Below, one piece after another: positions 1-5,400 of a DNA stretch of 6,291 nt. The stretch comes from JAQUSX01 sp035446985 (lineage in GTDB: Bacteria; Bacillota; Clostridia; Christensenellales; CAG-314), in assembly GCA_035446985.1 (NCBI GenBank), contig DAOTGG010000054.1, positions 1 through 6,291 of the forward strand, read 5' to 3'. The notes under the pieces are model-generated. The model ran no database searches. It saw only the letters and a program-made list of their open reading frames with translations, and was not told where the DNA came from. A program made the translations under genes and the position numbers. How positions within the stretch are numbered: the stretch's first letter is position 1; every line of letters begins with the position of its first letter.

Positions 1-1546
1 CCGTCCAAGGGCAGTTGAGCAGGAATGTGCCGCCGTCTTTGGCTTTTGAAAGCATATCGTATTGTTTGAGATAGCTTGCTTTGTGACATGCGATAAATTC
101 CGCGGAATCAATTAAATAACTGGATTTAATGGGGTTAGGTCCAAAACGCAAGTGGGAAATCGTCAAGCCGCCTGATTTTTTACTGTCATACTCAAAATAA
201 CCTTGAGCGTAAAGGTCGGTGTGGTCGCCGATAATCTTAATGCTGTTTTTGTTTGCGCCGACCGTGCCGTCGCTGCCGAGACCGTAGAATTTGCAACGGG
301 TTGTGCCTGGTGTAGCAACGTCGATAATTTCGTCGATAGGAAGAGACGTATGCGATACGTCGTCAGTAATACCAATGGTAAAGTGTTCAACGGGTTTTTT
401 GCTGTCAAGATTGCGGTAAACAGCCAACACCATAGAAGGAGTAAATTCTTTACTGCCAAGTCCGTATCTGCCGCCCACTAATGTGTCGATTTTTCTGCCT
501 TGCTGAGTGAGAGCCGTCATTACGTCGAGATAAAGAGGTTCGCCAAGGCTACCAGATTCTTTCGTTCTATCAAGAACGGCAATTTTCTTAACGGTTTTGG
601 GAATAGCTTCGATAAATTTTTCAGCAGAGAAAGGACGGTACAAGCGAACTTTGATAGCGCCGACTTTTTCGCCTTTTGCCGATAAATATTTAACTGTTTC
701 TTCAACGGCGTCAGCTCCCGAGCCCATCAAAATTATGATTTTTTCAGCGTCTTTCGCTCCTACGTAATCAAATAAATGATATTCTCTGCCTGTAAGTTTG
801 CTGACTTGCGCCATATATTTTTCTACGATTGCGGGAACTGCTTCATAGTAAAGGTTTGCCGCTTCGCGGTTTTGGAAATATATATCGGGGTTTTGCGCGG
901 TGCCTTGAAGTTGAGGATGTTCGGGGTTAAGGGCTCTTGCGCGGAATTCGTCTACGAATTTGCGGTCAAGCAGTTTGTCCATATCTTCATAAGAAATTTC
1001 TTCTATTTTGCTGACTTCGTGGCTTGTGCGGAAGCCGTCAAAGAAATGAAGGAAAGGTACTTTCGCTTCCAAAGTTGATAGGTGCGCTACCAAAGCCAAG
1101 TCCATAGCTTCTTGTACGGAAGCCGATGACAGCATAGCAAAGCCTGTCTGACGGCAAGCCATAACGTCGGCTTGGTCGCCGAAAATAGACAAAGCGTGAG
1201 TAGCCAAAGCTCTTGCCGATACGTGGAAAACGCAAGGAAGCAATTCGCCCGCGATTTTGTACATATTCGGGATCATAAGTAACAAACCTTGACTAGCCGT
1301 AAAAGTGGAAGTAAGCGCGCCCGCAACCAAAGAACCGTGAACCGCTCCCGCAGCTCCGCCTTCGGATTGCATTTCAGCGATACGAATAGTTTGTCCAAAC
1401 AGATTTTTTCTTCCGCCGGCAGCCCATTCGTCCGCCACTTCCGCCATTGGCGAGGAAGGGGTAATTGGGTAAATAGCCGCTACGTCCGAAAAGGCGTAAG
1501 CAACGTGAGAGGCAGCGGTATTACCGTCGATAGTAACTTTTCTCAT
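1..1546 (-). CDS. nifJ: Pyruvate:ferredoxin (flavodoxin) oxidoreductase, N-terminal part, cut by window edge
   Basis: This enzyme oxidatively decarboxylates pyruvate with CoA to acetyl-CoA and CO2 and passes electrons to ferredoxin or flavodoxin in the cytoplasm of anaerobes. The 515 codons visible are about the first two fifths of a protein that is usually near 1,200 residues. Residues 25-33 read IYPITPSSP and residues 58-67 EMQSEGGAAG, both typical of the POR N-terminal domain. T29, E62 and R112 fall where the Desulfovibrio africanus enzyme has its pyruvate/ThDP residues Thr31, Glu64 and Arg114 (alignment by eye). The second domain spans roughly 250-400. The gamma-type POR domain starts near 420 with GLGSDGTVGANK at 422-433. 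The ferredoxin-like and ThDP-binding domains lie outside the window. The start at 1546 has AGGAG at 1558-1554, 7 bases upstream. I found no frameshift in the stretches I translated. The truncation is only the window boundary. The gene is divergent from ecfA1 and appears to have its own strong promoter. Confidence 0.96.
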   Translation of the reverse strand, partial: MRKVTIDGNTAASHVAYAFSDVAAIYPITPSSPMAEVADEWAAGGRKNLFGQTIRIAEMQSEGGAAGAVHGSLVAGALTSTFTASQGLLLMIPNMYKIAGELLPCVFHVSARALATHALSIFGDQADVMACRQTGFAMLSSASVQEAMDLALVAHLSTLEAKVPFLHFFDGFRTSHEVSKIEEISYEDMDKLLDRKFVDEFRARALNPEHPQLQGTAQNPDIYFQNREAANLYYEAVPAIVEKYMAQVSKLTGREYHLFDYVGAKDAEKIIILMGSGADAVEETVKYLSAKGEKVGAIKVRLYRPFSAEKFIEAIPKTVKKIAVLDRTKESGSLGEPLYLDVMTALTQQGRKIDTLVGGRYGLGSKEFTPSMVLAVYRNLDSKKPVEHFTIGITDDVSHTSLPIDEIIDVATPGTTRCKFYGLGSDGTVGANKNSIKIIGDHTDLYAQGYFEYDSKKSGGLTISHLRFGPNPIKSSYLIDSAEFIACHKASYLKQYDMLSKAKDGGTFLLNCPWT

Positions 1547-1587
1547 ACATCTTCTCCTATATAAATTAAAAAAATATAACGTTTTTC

Positions 1588-1603
1588 GGCGATTTTGCTC
1601 GCC
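1588..1603 (-). other. Small hairpin at the predicted 5' end of the nifJ mRNA
   Basis: On the minus strand GGCGA (1603-1599) pairs with TCGCC (1592-1588) around a six-base loop, a perfect 5 bp stem. It starts almost exactly at the transcription start predicted from the nifJ promoter. A 5'-terminal hairpin of this kind can protect an mRNA from decay, but that role is inferred. The stem is short and could be chance. Confidence 0.3.
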
Positions 1604-1609
1604 ATTTGC

Positions 1610-1638
1610 ATTATACATTTTAGACGACGTTATGTCAA
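1610..1638 (-). promoter_or_regulatory. Consensus sigma-A promoter of nifJ
   Basis: On the minus strand the -35 box TTGACA lies at 1638-1633 and the -10 box TATAAT at 1615-1610, separated by exactly 17 bases. Both hexamers match the sigma70/sigma-A consensus in full. Transcription should begin near 1603, giving a leader of about 57 bases before the nifJ ATG. The DNA upstream of the -35 box is rich in A and T tracts, which could act as an UP-like element. Such a promoter suggests high expression unless repressed. Confidence 0.9.
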
Positions 1639-1650
1639 TGAACTGACGCT

Positions 1651-1662
1651 TTTAATTAACCC
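1651..1662 (-). repeat. Motif GGGTTAAWTAAA, copy facing nifJ
   Basis: Read on the minus strand, 1662-1651 is GGGTTAATTAAA. It ends 12 bases upstream of the nifJ -35 box. A copy with one mismatch lies on the plus strand at 1766-1777, directly before the ecfA1 -35 box. Each copy is oriented in the direction of transcription of its own promoter. The function is unknown; an UP-like element or a regulator half-site is possible. Confidence 0.35.
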
Positions 1663-1698
1663 AAAAAGGATTTTTTGCTAAAAAGATATCTCCTTTTT
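1663..1698. repeat. AT-rich inverted repeat between the divergent promoters
   Basis: AAAAAGGA at 1663-1670 is the exact reverse complement of TCCTTTTT at 1691-1698. The 20-base spacer itself contains T-tract and A-tract segments (1671-1686) that could pair inside the outer stem. The element sits upstream of both divergent promoters, so it has no gene to terminate on either strand. It could be an operator, a bent-DNA or UP-like element, or chance in AT-rich DNA. Confidence 0.35.
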
Positions 1699-1728
1699 AT
1701 TTATGTTTAAAAAGGGAAAAATCATAAC

Positions 1729-1750
1729 GAAAAATGAGATTATATTTTTC
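1729..1750. repeat. Short inverted repeat GAAAAAT/ATTTTTC
   Basis: GAAAAAT at 1729-1735 is mirrored by ATTTTTC at 1744-1750 across an 8-base spacer. It lies about 28 bases upstream of the ecfA1 -35 box. The arms hold one G/C base each, so an RNA hairpin would be weak. A protein-binding site or chance are both plausible. Confidence 0.25.
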
Positions 1751-1765
1751 AGGCGGCAATCAAAA

Positions 1766-1777
1766 GGGTTAAATAAA
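1766..1777 (+). repeat. Motif GGGTTAAWTAAA, copy facing ecfA1
   Basis: The sequence GGGTTAAATAAA directly abuts the ecfA1 -35 box at 1778. It matches 11 of 12 bases of the opposite-strand copy at 1662-1651 before nifJ. The conserved GGG makes it stand out from the surrounding A/T tracts. The role is unknown. Confidence 0.35.
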
Positions 1778-1806
1778 TTGTTATTTTTAGGAAGGTATGT
1801 TACAAT
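1778..1806 (+). promoter_or_regulatory. Probable sigma-A promoter of the ecfA1-ecfA2-ecfT-truA operon
   Basis: TTGTTA at 1778-1783 and TACAAT at 1801-1806 are separated by exactly 17 bases; they match consensus at 4 and 5 of 6 positions. The predicted transcription start, about 1813-1815, coincides with the ecfA1 start codon at 1815. If this is the main promoter the mRNA has essentially no leader. I see no better -35/-10 pair between 1700 and 1778, but an upstream promoter is not excluded. Confidence 0.6.
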
Positions 1807-1814
1807 TTTAACTA
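1797..1814. promoter_or_regulatory. Possible operator: near-palindrome over the ecfA1 -10 box
   Basis: The 18 bases ATGTTACAATTTTAACTA contain the symmetric core GTTAnAATTnTAAC and enclose the -10 box at 1801-1806. From memory, the clostridial Rex consensus is TTGTTAA-N4-TTAACAA, and this site agrees at 11 of 14 defined positions. A repressor bound here would block RNA polymerase. The Rex assignment is a guess. The region is AT-rich, and a vitamin-transport module is not a classical Rex target. Confidence 0.25.
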
Positions 1815-2666
1815 ATGAATGAAGCTATAAAAATCACCGATATGACGTATTTTTACCGCGGTTACGACGACAGCGGTCTGCCTGTTATCACTAAGGGTGT
1901 GGAAAACGTGAGCCTTGATATTTTTCAAGGCGAATTTGTCGCGCTCGTAGGGCATAACGGAAGCGGTAAAAGCACGCTTGCCAAGCTACTGAATGCTTTG
2001 CTTTTGCCCAGATCAGGTAAAATAGAAGTTTTTGGAATGGATACGTCAGACAAAAAAAATCTGTTTGAAATCCGCAAAAGCGTTGGTATGGTTTTTCAAA
2101 ATCCCGACAACCAGATGGTTGCCAGTATAGTTAAAGAAGACGTGGCTTTCGGTCCCGAAAATATAGGAATACCGCAAAAAGAAATAGTCACGAGAGTAAA
2201 TGACGCTCTTGACGCGGTCGGAATGGCGGAGTACGCCGACCGTTCGCCGCACAAGCTTTCGGGCGGACAAAAACAGCGTATCGCAATAGCGGGCGCGCTT
2301 GCCATACAGCCGAAAGTACTGGTATTGGACGAGTCCACCGCTATGCTTGACCCATTAGGCAGACGGGAAGTAATCGAAATCGCAAAAAAACTTAACAAAG
2401 AAAAAAATATGACGATAATACTTATTACCCATTTTATGGAAGAAGTATTATATTCCGATAGAGTTATCGTGCTTAACGACGGCGAAATAGCTATGAATGG
2501 CTCGCCGAAAGACATTTTTAGAAGAGAAGCCGAACTTAATAAAATTGGTTTGCGCGTTCCGCGCGCGGTGGAATTGGCCAGAAAACTAAATTCCGAGGGT
2601 TTTGAAATAGACCCCGATATTACTGATGAAAAAGTTTTGGGAGATAAGTTATGCCGGTTGTTGTAA
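1815..2666 (+). CDS. ecfA1: ECF transporter energizing ATPase EcfA1
   Basis: This is one of two different ATPases that drive energy-coupling factor (ECF) vitamin uptake from the cytoplasmic face of the membrane. Visible motifs in the 283-residue protein are Walker A GHNGSGKS (46-53), the Q-loop at Q95 in VFQNPDNQ, the ABC signature LSGGQ (148-152), Walker B VLVLDE (168-173) with catalytic E173, the D-loop MLDP, and the H-loop H206. DESTAMLDP at the Walker B/D-loop is typical of EcfA1 (CbiO1) rather than EcfA2. The ATG at 1815 is the first possible start, since an in-frame TAA lies at 1809-1811, and it fits the family N-terminus. No Shine-Dalgarno lies at normal distance: AGGAAGG at 1789-1795 is 19 bases away. 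The 3' end overlaps ecfA2 by 16 bases, implying coupled translation. An A8 run at 2052-2059 is in frame and intact. Confidence 0.96.
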   Translation: MNEAIKITDMTYFYRGYDDSGLPVITKGVENVSLDIFQGEFVALVGHNGSGKSTLAKLLNALLLPRSGKIEVFGMDTSDKKNLFEIRKSVGMVFQNPDNQMVASIVKEDVAFGPENIGIPQKEIVTRVNDALDAVGMAEYADRSPHKLSGGQKQRIAIAGALAIQPKVLVLDESTAMLDPLGRREVIEIAKKLNKEKNMTIILITHFMEEVLYSDRVIVLNDGEIAMNGSPKDIFRREAELNKIGLRVPRAVELARKLNSEGFEIDPDITDEKVLGDKLCRLL

Positions 2667-3502
2667 AAAATCTTAATTACACTTATAATCCCAAAACGCC
2701 TTTCGCTAAACAAGCTTTACTTGACGTAAACCTGACGGTAAACGACGGCGAGTTTATAGGCATAATCGGGCATACGGGCAGCGGAAAGTCCACTTTTGTG
2801 CAGCACCTTAACGGATTGATAAAATTAACTGACGGCGAAATTATCGTTAACGACATCAATCTTAACGATAAAAAAGTGGATTATCTAAAACTCCGTTCGC
2901 TTGTCGGAATGGTGTTTCAGTACCCCGAATATCAGCTTTTTGCCGACACGGTAAAGGCTGACATCGCATTCGGACCGAAAAATATGAAACTTCCCGCCGA
3001 AGAAGTGAATACCAGAGTTTCGGAAGCGTTAAAACTCGTAGGTCTTAACGAAGAAGAAATCGGCGAAAAATCGCCTTTTGACCTTTCGGGCGGCGAACGC
3101 AGACGCGCGGCTATTGCTGGCGTACTTGCAATGAAACCGAAAATATTGGTGCTTGACGAACCTACGGCGGGGCTTGACCCGATGGGCAAACGCGAGATTT
3201 TGCAACTTATGGCAAAAATCCGCGCCGAGCAAAACGCGACGATAATTATGATAAGCCACGATATGAACGAAATTTACGAAAACGTCGACAGAGTGGCGGT
3301 TTTTGTTAACGGCACGATAAAGCACGATATGCCTACTGAAGAATTATTCCAAAAAGTAAAAATAGAAGAATACGGGCTGGAAATGCCCGCAATGGCTGTT
3401 ATAAAAAAGAAACTTTCCAAAATAGGCGTGGTTATTAATGGCAGAACGGTAACGGAAGTTTTTAACGAAATCGTGAAAGCCAAAGGGGGTAAAAATGTTT
3501 AG
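2651..3502 (+). CDS. ecfA2: ECF transporter energizing ATPase EcfA2
   Basis: This is the second ATPase of the ECF module; it pairs with EcfA1 as a heterodimer that binds the coupling helices of EcfT. The 283 residues show Walker A GHTGSGKS (40-47), the Q-loop at Q90 in VFQYPEYQLF (a strong EcfA2 signature), the ABC signature LSGGE (145-149), Walker B ILVLDE (165-170) with catalytic E170, PTAGLDP, and the H-loop H203. The signature ends in E rather than the more usual Q. Start ATG 2651 has GGGAG at 2639-2643, 7 bases upstream, inside the end of ecfA1. The two ATPases have exactly the same length, consistent with an ancient duplication, but differ clearly in sequence. The 3' end overlaps ecfT by 8 bases. 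Confidence 0.96.
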   Translation: MPVVVKNLNYTYNPKTPFAKQALLDVNLTVNDGEFIGIIGHTGSGKSTFVQHLNGLIKLTDGEIIVNDINLNDKKVDYLKLRSLVGMVFQYPEYQLFADTVKADIAFGPKNMKLPAEEVNTRVSEALKLVGLNEEEIGEKSPFDLSGGERRRAAIAGVLAMKPKILVLDEPTAGLDPMGKREILQLMAKIRAEQNATIIMISHDMNEIYENVDRVAVFVNGTIKHDMPTEELFQKVKIEEYGLEMPAMAVIKKKLSKIGVVINGRTVTEVFNEIVKAKGGKNV

Positions 3503-4349
3503 AGACGTGACTCTCGGGCAGTATTACCCCGCCGATTCTTTTGTCCATCGTATGGACCCGAGAATAAAAATTTTATTAAATATTTTGTATCTGGTCGGTA
3601 TTTTCTTTATCAAAAGCTATTTCGGTTTTGTGATAGTGCTGCTGTTCCTTTGCGTGGCGATACTTTTTTCAAAAGTTCCCGTGGGCAGCGTTATACGCAG
3701 CGTAAAAGGCATTTTGGTATTAGTAGCGATTACGGGCATATTAAACGTTTTCTTTTACACGGGCGAAACGGTGCTTTGGTCGTGGTGGATAATCGTAATC
3801 ACAAAAGAAGCGTTGATTTTTTCAGGTCAAATGATTTTGCGTTTGATATTTTTGGTTGTCGGCGCATCTTTACTTACTTTGACCACAACGCCTGTGGACC
3901 TTACTCACGCTATCGAAAGTCTGTTAAAACCCTTGACCTTGATAAAATTCCCCGTTCACGAACTGGCCCTCATTATGTCGCTCGCTTTGTCATTTATTCC
4001 GACATTGATTGAAGAAACTGACAGAATAGTGCGTGCGCAAAAAGCGCGCGGAGCGGCTTTTGATACAGGCGGACTGGTAAGCCGCGCGAAAGCTTTTATT
4101 CCGATACTCATACCGTTACTCGTTTCGTCATTCAGACGCGCGGACGAGCTTGCGCTTGCTATGAACGCGCGTTGTTACGAAGGCTCGACGAACCGCACAA
4201 AAATGCGCAAACTTACTTTGTCTTGGCGGGACTTGGTCGGAACGCTGGTTACGGCTGTTTTTTTCACGGCGATATTTGTGCTATATAGTTGGATAACGAG
4301 CGCGGCGCCGCTTATACCCGCATTGCCGTATAGCTGGCTGTATATATAA
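3495..4349 (+). CDS. ecfT: ECF transporter transmembrane coupling protein EcfT
   Basis: EcfT is the membrane scaffold that links the ATPase pair to interchangeable substrate-binding S-components. The 284-residue protein begins with the family pattern SFVHRMDPRIK (15-25). Hydrophobic segments lie at about 25-40, 42-60, 72-88, 112-130 and 249-268. Between about 133 and 245 is the mostly amphipathic coupling region. It holds the two X-Arg-X contact motifs: ARG at 184-186 and ARC at 225-227, the latter within RADELALAMNARCY. Start ATG 3495 has AGGGGG at 3484-3489, five bases upstream, and overlaps the ecfA2 end. No S-component gene lies beside it, so the module probably serves several vitamin-specific S-components encoded elsewhere (group II); that is inferred from context. 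TAA at 4347-4349 is followed 6 bases later by truA. Confidence 0.95.
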   Translation: MFRDVTLGQYYPADSFVHRMDPRIKILLNILYLVGIFFIKSYFGFVIVLLFLCVAILFSKVPVGSVIRSVKGILVLVAITGILNVFFYTGETVLWSWWIIVITKEALIFSGQMILRLIFLVVGASLLTLTTTPVDLTHAIESLLKPLTLIKFPVHELALIMSLALSFIPTLIEETDRIVRAQKARGAAFDTGGLVSRAKAFIPILIPLLVSSFRRADELALAMNARCYEGSTNRTKMRKLTLSWRDLVGTLVTAVFFTAIFVLYSWITSAAPLIPALPYSWLYI

Positions 4350-4355
4350 AAAACT

Positions 4356-5096
4356 ATGGCGCGAATAAAACTAAAAATTCAATACATCGGTACCGCTTAC
4401 AGCGGCTGGCAGTTTCAAACGAACGCCGACACCGTTCAAGGTAGGCTGCAGGACGCTTTGGGTAAAATTTTATCGGAAAGCGTAACGCTCTACGGAGTAG
4501 GACGTACCGACGAAGGCGTACACGCCGAGTGCTACACGGCGCATTTCGATACCGACAAAAAAATCGCCTTGGGCAAAATCGTTTTGGGCGCGAATAGATA
4601 CCTGCCTCCCGATATTTCCGTTTTGTCGGCAAAATATGCGGACAGTAACTTCGATTCCCGTTTTGACGCCGTCAGCAAAACTTATGTATACAGACTTTAT
4701 GTAAATTCCGCCCGCATACCTATGCTAGACATCAATCATACGCAGATTTACAAAATGCCCGATATAGAATTGATGAAAAAAGGCGCGGCAATGCTAGTCG
4801 GCGAACACGACTTTAAGGCATTTCAGTCAACAGGCAGTAATCTCGTCGGTACGGTTCGCAAAGTGTACGACGTTTCTATTGTTGTTGAAGATAATGAGAT
4901 AGAAATTTTTGTAACGGGCAACGCATTTTTATATAATATGGTTCGCAATATCGCGGGCGTTTTGCTTTGGCTGGGGCAAGGAAAATTAACTTTAAGTGAT
5001 ATCGAAACAATGCTTGAAAAGGGTTTTCGACCAAAACATTTTAAAACGCTCCCGTCAAAAGGCTTGACGCTCATAGGGGCTGAATACGACAAATAA
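4356..5096 (+). CDS. truA: tRNA pseudouridine(38-40) synthase TruA
   Basis: TruA isomerises uridines 38, 39 and 40 in the anticodon stem-loop of many tRNAs. The 246 residues match the usual family length. Residues 49-57 read GRTDEGVHA, with R50 and the catalytic aspartate D52. KTYVYR at 108-113 carries the conserved active-site tyrosine Y110. FLYNMVRNIAG (191-201) and TLPSKGLTL (231-239) are the conserved C-terminal blocks. An in-frame TAA at 4347-4349, which is also the ecfT stop, makes ATG 4356 the first possible start. No Shine-Dalgarno precedes it (the DNA is tatata followed by A's), so translation probably depends on ribosomes finishing ecfT 6 bases upstream. Its place after ecfT is conserved in Bacillota. 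Confidence 0.97.
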   Translation: MARIKLKIQYIGTAYSGWQFQTNADTVQGRLQDALGKILSESVTLYGVGRTDEGVHAECYTAHFDTDKKIALGKIVLGANRYLPPDISVLSAKYADSNFDSRFDAVSKTYVYRLYVNSARIPMLDINHTQIYKMPDIELMKKGAAMLVGEHDFKAFQSTGSNLVGTVRKVYDVSIVVEDNEIEIFVTGNAFLYNMVRNIAGVLLWLGQGKLTLSDIETMLEKGFRPKHFKTLPSKGLTLIGAEYDK

Positions 5097-5252
5097 TTTT
5101 TGCGTTGATTTTTACAAACACGAATTTTGTTCTTTTCGTTTTGGCACCAATTACCGCCTAACGCAATTTATAAAAACGCAGTTAAAAGGCTAAAAAAGGC
5201 ATTTAAAGAGTTTTTCGTTTGCAAAATCATATATGAGAAAATAAATTATTAG
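5097..5252. other. Gene-free AT-rich spacer after truA
   Basis: No open frame with a credible start lies in these 156 bases, which separate the truA stop from its terminator. Small symmetries are visible. TTGCGTT (5100-5106) and AACGCAA (5160-5166) form a 7 bp inverted repeat. TTGGCACCAA (5141-5150) has 4 bp mirrored arms within the loop between them. AAAAGGC occurs twice, 10 bases apart (5184-5190 and 5194-5200). None matches an element I recognise. The spacer is probably the 3' untranslated region of the truA mRNA plus DNA upstream of the rplM promoter. Confidence 0.5.
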
Positions 5253-5285
5253 ACCGCATTCGCTTGACAAGAAAATGCGGTTTTT
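5253..5285 (+). terminator. Rho-independent terminator of the ecf-truA operon
   Basis: ACCGCATT (5253-5260) is the exact reverse complement of AATGCGGT (5274-5281), an 8 bp stem with a 13-base loop, followed by TTTTT at 5281-5285. A further CTT/AAG pairing is possible in the loop. It lies 157 bases past the truA stop, the only upstream gene on this strand. The loop holds the -35 box of the rplM promoter. Confidence 0.8.
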
Positions 5286-5292
5286 ATATAAT
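5264..5292 (+). promoter_or_regulatory. Consensus sigma-A promoter of rplM-rpsI
   Basis: TTGACA at 5264-5269 and TATAAT at 5287-5292 are both perfect consensus boxes with a 17-base spacer. The predicted start is near 5297-5299, giving a leader of about 108 bases before rplM. The promoter sits inside the upstream terminator: the -35 box is in the loop and the spacer is the 3' arm plus T tract. DNA upstream of the -35 box is AT-rich. A strong promoter fits highly expressed ribosomal protein genes. Confidence 0.92.
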
Positions 5293-5311
5293 ATTTAGGC
5301 TGCGAATAATC

Positions 5312-5341
5312 GATTGGTAATTAAGCTCTGCCAATTTTTTT
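5312..5341 (+). terminator. Possible attenuator hairpin in the rplM leader
   Basis: GATTGGTA (5312-5319) pairs with TGCCAATT (5329-5336), eight pairs including two G-U, around a 9-base loop. Seven T's run from 5335 to 5341. This has the form of an intrinsic terminator, but the stem has only two G-C pairs and may be too weak to terminate alone. It lies between the predicted start and rplM, where early termination could tune expression. Confidence 0.3.
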
Positions 5342-5395
5342 CCTACTCCACGGGGGTTGTTCGGTCGTGACAGCAAATAATCTTAACATTTTTTT

Positions 5396-5400
5396 GGAGG
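5396..5400 (+). promoter_or_regulatory. Ribosome binding site that fixes the rplM start
   Basis: GGAGG lies 5 bases before ATG 5406. It decides between that ATG and an in-frame GTG at 5367, which has no comparable site and would add 13 residues not expected in L13. Confidence 0.9.

Noticed and set aside
163..1235. Several 60-100 codon open frames on both strands within the nifJ region
   Set aside because: They overlap a frame encoding recognisable nifJ motifs throughout and look like shadows of that gene.
1..1546. nifJ as a truncated pseudogene
   Set aside because: The frame stays open to the window edge with conserved motifs; the truncation is caused by the window limit.
1797..1811. ATG with a four-codon frame (MLQF) right after AGGAAGG, in frame with ecfA1, a possible leader peptide
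   Set aside because: The AGG is only one base from the ATG, too close for normal initiation, and the frame lies inside the promoter and would not be transcribed from it.
2052..2059. Run of eight A's in ecfA1 as a slippage or frameshift site
   Set aside because: The ATPase frame continues normally through it, and A runs are expected in AT-rich genes.
2096..2713. Long open frame (205 codons) on the minus strand across ecfA1 and the start of ecfA2
   Set aside because: It lies opposite well-conserved ABC ATPase motifs, has no recognisable family, and its composition reflects the complementary strand of ecfA1.
5219..5247. TTGCAA-17-TAAATT as a second promoter upstream of rplM
   Set aside because: Each box matches consensus at only 4 of 6 positions, and the terminator at 5253-5285 would lie just downstream. 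The perfect promoter at 5264-5292 is far better.
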